Shown: positions 17,581-18,552 of the stretch, in pieces
Layout: the number at the start of each line of letters is the position of its first letter
Numbering within the stretch: position 1 is the stretch's first letter
Assembly: GCA_003241475.1 (NCBI GenBank)
Contig: QFQB01000030.1
Span: 1 to 18,552 of the forward strand
Reading direction: 5' to 3'
Origin: Micavibrio aeruginosavorus
GTDB taxonomy: Bacteria > Pseudomonadota > Alphaproteobacteria > Micavibrionales > Micavibrionaceae
Length of the DNA: 18,552 nucleotides
Notes under the pieces: generated by a model
Told to the model about the DNA's origin: nothing
Databases searched by the model: none
Seen by the model: the letters and a program-made list of their open reading frames with translations, nothing else
Translations under genes and position numbers: made by a program

Positions 17581-18114
17581 TTAAGCAGATGGGGCGGCAG
17601 GTTCCAGAGCTGGTTTTGTCGGGTCCGTTTTCCAGACGCAAGCACCAGTGGCGCGGTCGTAAACACGGTCGTTTTCTTCAAGAAGCTGATAGCTCATTCC
17701 GGGCAAAACCAGAGCGCGACCTTTCAGTTCGGGATGTTTTTCCACGTAAGGTATCGATGCTTGTTCTTCGAGTGGTTTTACAAACTCGCTTGGGGGAATA
17801 ATTTTCATGTCATCCGCCATTTTAAATGGACAGAAATATGCTTTGCCGCCGACGGGGATTTTTGCACTGACTAATCCATGTCCGTTGATCGTAGTTTGAT
17901 AAACTTGAAAAACTTCGTAGGCATTCAATGTTTTGTCGGCACGGACATATTCATGAAGCGCATCAATATCGGCGACCCCCAACTCAGAAAAGGTTTTCTC
18001 TTCATAATCAGCTGGGTCGCCCATCAGGTCGCTTCCCAATTCCTCATGGTCAAAGAACAAACGGGCGTAGGTGACAATTTGATAGTTAAAAGTGTCGGTG
18101 ATTTGATTTTGCAT
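17581..18114 (-). CDS. Protein of unknown function, 177 aa
   Basis: I recognise no family. No signal peptide or membrane helix is evident, so it is probably cytoplasmic. The N-terminal half is acidic (FFDHEELGSDLMGDPADYEEK), the middle contains GGKAYFCPFKMADDMKIIPP, and the tail is Pro/Ala-rich (TDPTKPALEPAAPSA). It has no Shine-Dalgarno. A promoter with consensus TTGACA abuts the ATG, and the gene is divergent from groES. Confidence 0.8.
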   Translation of the reverse strand: MQNQITDTFNYQIVTYARLFFDHEELGSDLMGDPADYEEKTFSELGVADIDALHEYVRADKTLNAYEVFQVYQTTINGHGLVSAKIPVGGKAYFCPFKMADDMKIIPPSEFVKPLEEQASIPYVEKHPELKGRALVLPGMSYQLLEENDRVYDRATGACVWKTDPTKPALEPAAPSA

Positions 18115-18120
18115 AGTCCA

Positions 18121-18149
18121 TCTGTAGAGGGGTGGGTGTGTTCTGTCAA
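18121..18149 (-). promoter_or_regulatory. Sigma70-type leaderless promoter of the 177-aa gene
   Basis: Minus strand: TTGACA (18149-18144), 17-base spacer, TACAGA (18126-18121), six bases, then the ATG at 18114. The predicted start site is the A of the ATG, the same geometry as at 13418-13453. Confidence 0.6.
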
Positions 18150-18178
18150 TAATTGGGGCCTTTTACTGCAGGCAAAAC

Positions 18179-18207
18179 TTGCCATTTTGGATGGGACGTT
18201 CTATATC
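18179..18207 (+). promoter_or_regulatory. groES promoter
   Basis: TTGCCA (18179-18184), 17-base spacer, TATATC (18202-18207). The start site would fall at about 18214, inside the CIRCE operator, so HrcA binding would block it. Confidence 0.65.
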
Positions 18208-18208
18208 T

Positions 18209-18235
18209 CTGGCACTCACTTGATGTGAGTGCTAA
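18209..18235. promoter_or_regulatory. CIRCE operator (HrcA binding site)
   Basis: CTGGCACTC-N9-GAGTGCTAA against the consensus TTAGCACTC-N9-GAGTGCTAA: the right arm is perfect and the left arm differs at two outer positions. It is located 62 bases before groES, its standard place. HrcA represses here and is released on heat shock. Confidence 0.93.
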
Positions 18236-18297
18236 TGGGCCCATGGTGGGATGTTGGCAAGTTGTTGAAAAGCAAAACTTTTTAGGAGATAAAGCCT

Positions 18298-18552
18298 ATG
18301 AAATTTCGTCCTTTGCATGACCGCGTACTGCTAAAACGCGTTGAGTCAGAAGGCAAAACCGCTGGCGGGATCATCATCCCTGACACGGCCAAGGAAAAAC
18401 CGATGGAAGCCGAAGTAATCGCTGTCGGCCCCGGTGCTTACAATGAAGACGGCGACGAGCGCTTGAAACTGGATGTGAAAGAAGGCGACCGCGTTCTTAT
18501 TTCCAAATGGGCAGGTACGGAAATCACGATCGACGGCCAAGAACTGCTCGTT
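18298..18552 (+). CDS. groES: Co-chaperonin GroES, cut by the window end
   Basis: The first 85 codons of the 10-kDa lid of the GroEL chaperonin, which caps the folding chamber in the cytoplasm. MKFRPLHDRVLLKR is the canonical start. The mobile-loop region reads SEGKTAGGIIIPDTAKEKP, with the GroEL-contacting GGIII. VIAVGPG and GDRVLISKWAGTEI follow. The Shine-Dalgarno AGGAGA lies 8 bases before the ATG. The roughly 10-20 C-terminal residues and presumably groEL lie beyond the window. It is regulated by CIRCE/HrcA. Confidence 0.97.
   Translation, partial: MKFRPLHDRVLLKRVESEGKTAGGIIIPDTAKEKPMEAEVIAVGPGAYNEDGDERLKLDVKEGDRVLISKWAGTEITIDGQELLV

Noticed and set aside
1..18552. CRISPR array or phage/defence system
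   Set aside because: No regularly spaced repeats, and no cas, restriction, toxin-antitoxin or phage genes recognised anywhere in the window.

Overview
The window joins two unrelated kinds of DNA. Bases 1 to about 12,250 are animal nuclear DNA, almost certainly insect. The protein genes there are split by short introns (56-95 bp, GT...AG), are widely spaced, and closely match fly and other arthropod families. From about 12,300-12,500 to the end the DNA is bacterial: densely packed intronless genes, Shine-Dalgarno sites, sigma70-type promoters, a rho-independent terminator and a CIRCE heat-shock operator. A usg-like gene, a DUF983 gene and CIRCE-groES together suggest an alphaproteobacterium. 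A dipteran host is my inference from recalled similarity of CCAPR and Fer1 to fly proteins; no search was run.

Insect part, left to right. On the minus strand: the mitochondrial ATP synthase gamma subunit (three coding exons), a TRAIP/NOPO-like RING-finger protein (single exon), and an SLC35B1-type ER nucleotide transporter (three exons). Then comes about 2.3 kb with no recognisable gene, followed on the plus strand by the crustacean cardioactive peptide receptor (six coding exons reconstructed) and the bHLH factor Fer1/PTF1A (two exons). About 1.9 kb of non-coding DNA follows. Just before the junction lies a possible 3'-terminal exon of another minus-strand host gene that has no partner exon on the other side.

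Bacterial part: an integral membrane protein followed 4 bp later by an adrenodoxin-type [2Fe-2S] ferredoxin; an unrecognised 421-aa protein closed by a strong hairpin terminator; a secreted EF-hand protein (minus); a DUF983 membrane protein (minus); a secreted FAS1-domain protein (plus); a minus-strand set of unknown protein, Usg-like protein and histidine phosphatase; and groES (plus, cut by the window end) behind a promoter overlapping CIRCE. Several of these genes have a -10 box ending exactly 6 bases before the ATG, so their mRNAs are predicted to be leaderless.

The main question is whether the eukaryote-bacterium junction is real (lateral transfer) or an assembly chimera or contaminant. 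Intact bacterial promoters, operons and operator, and no insertion-like structure at the boundary, favour a chimera with a host-associated or contaminating bacterium. The sequence alone cannot settle it.
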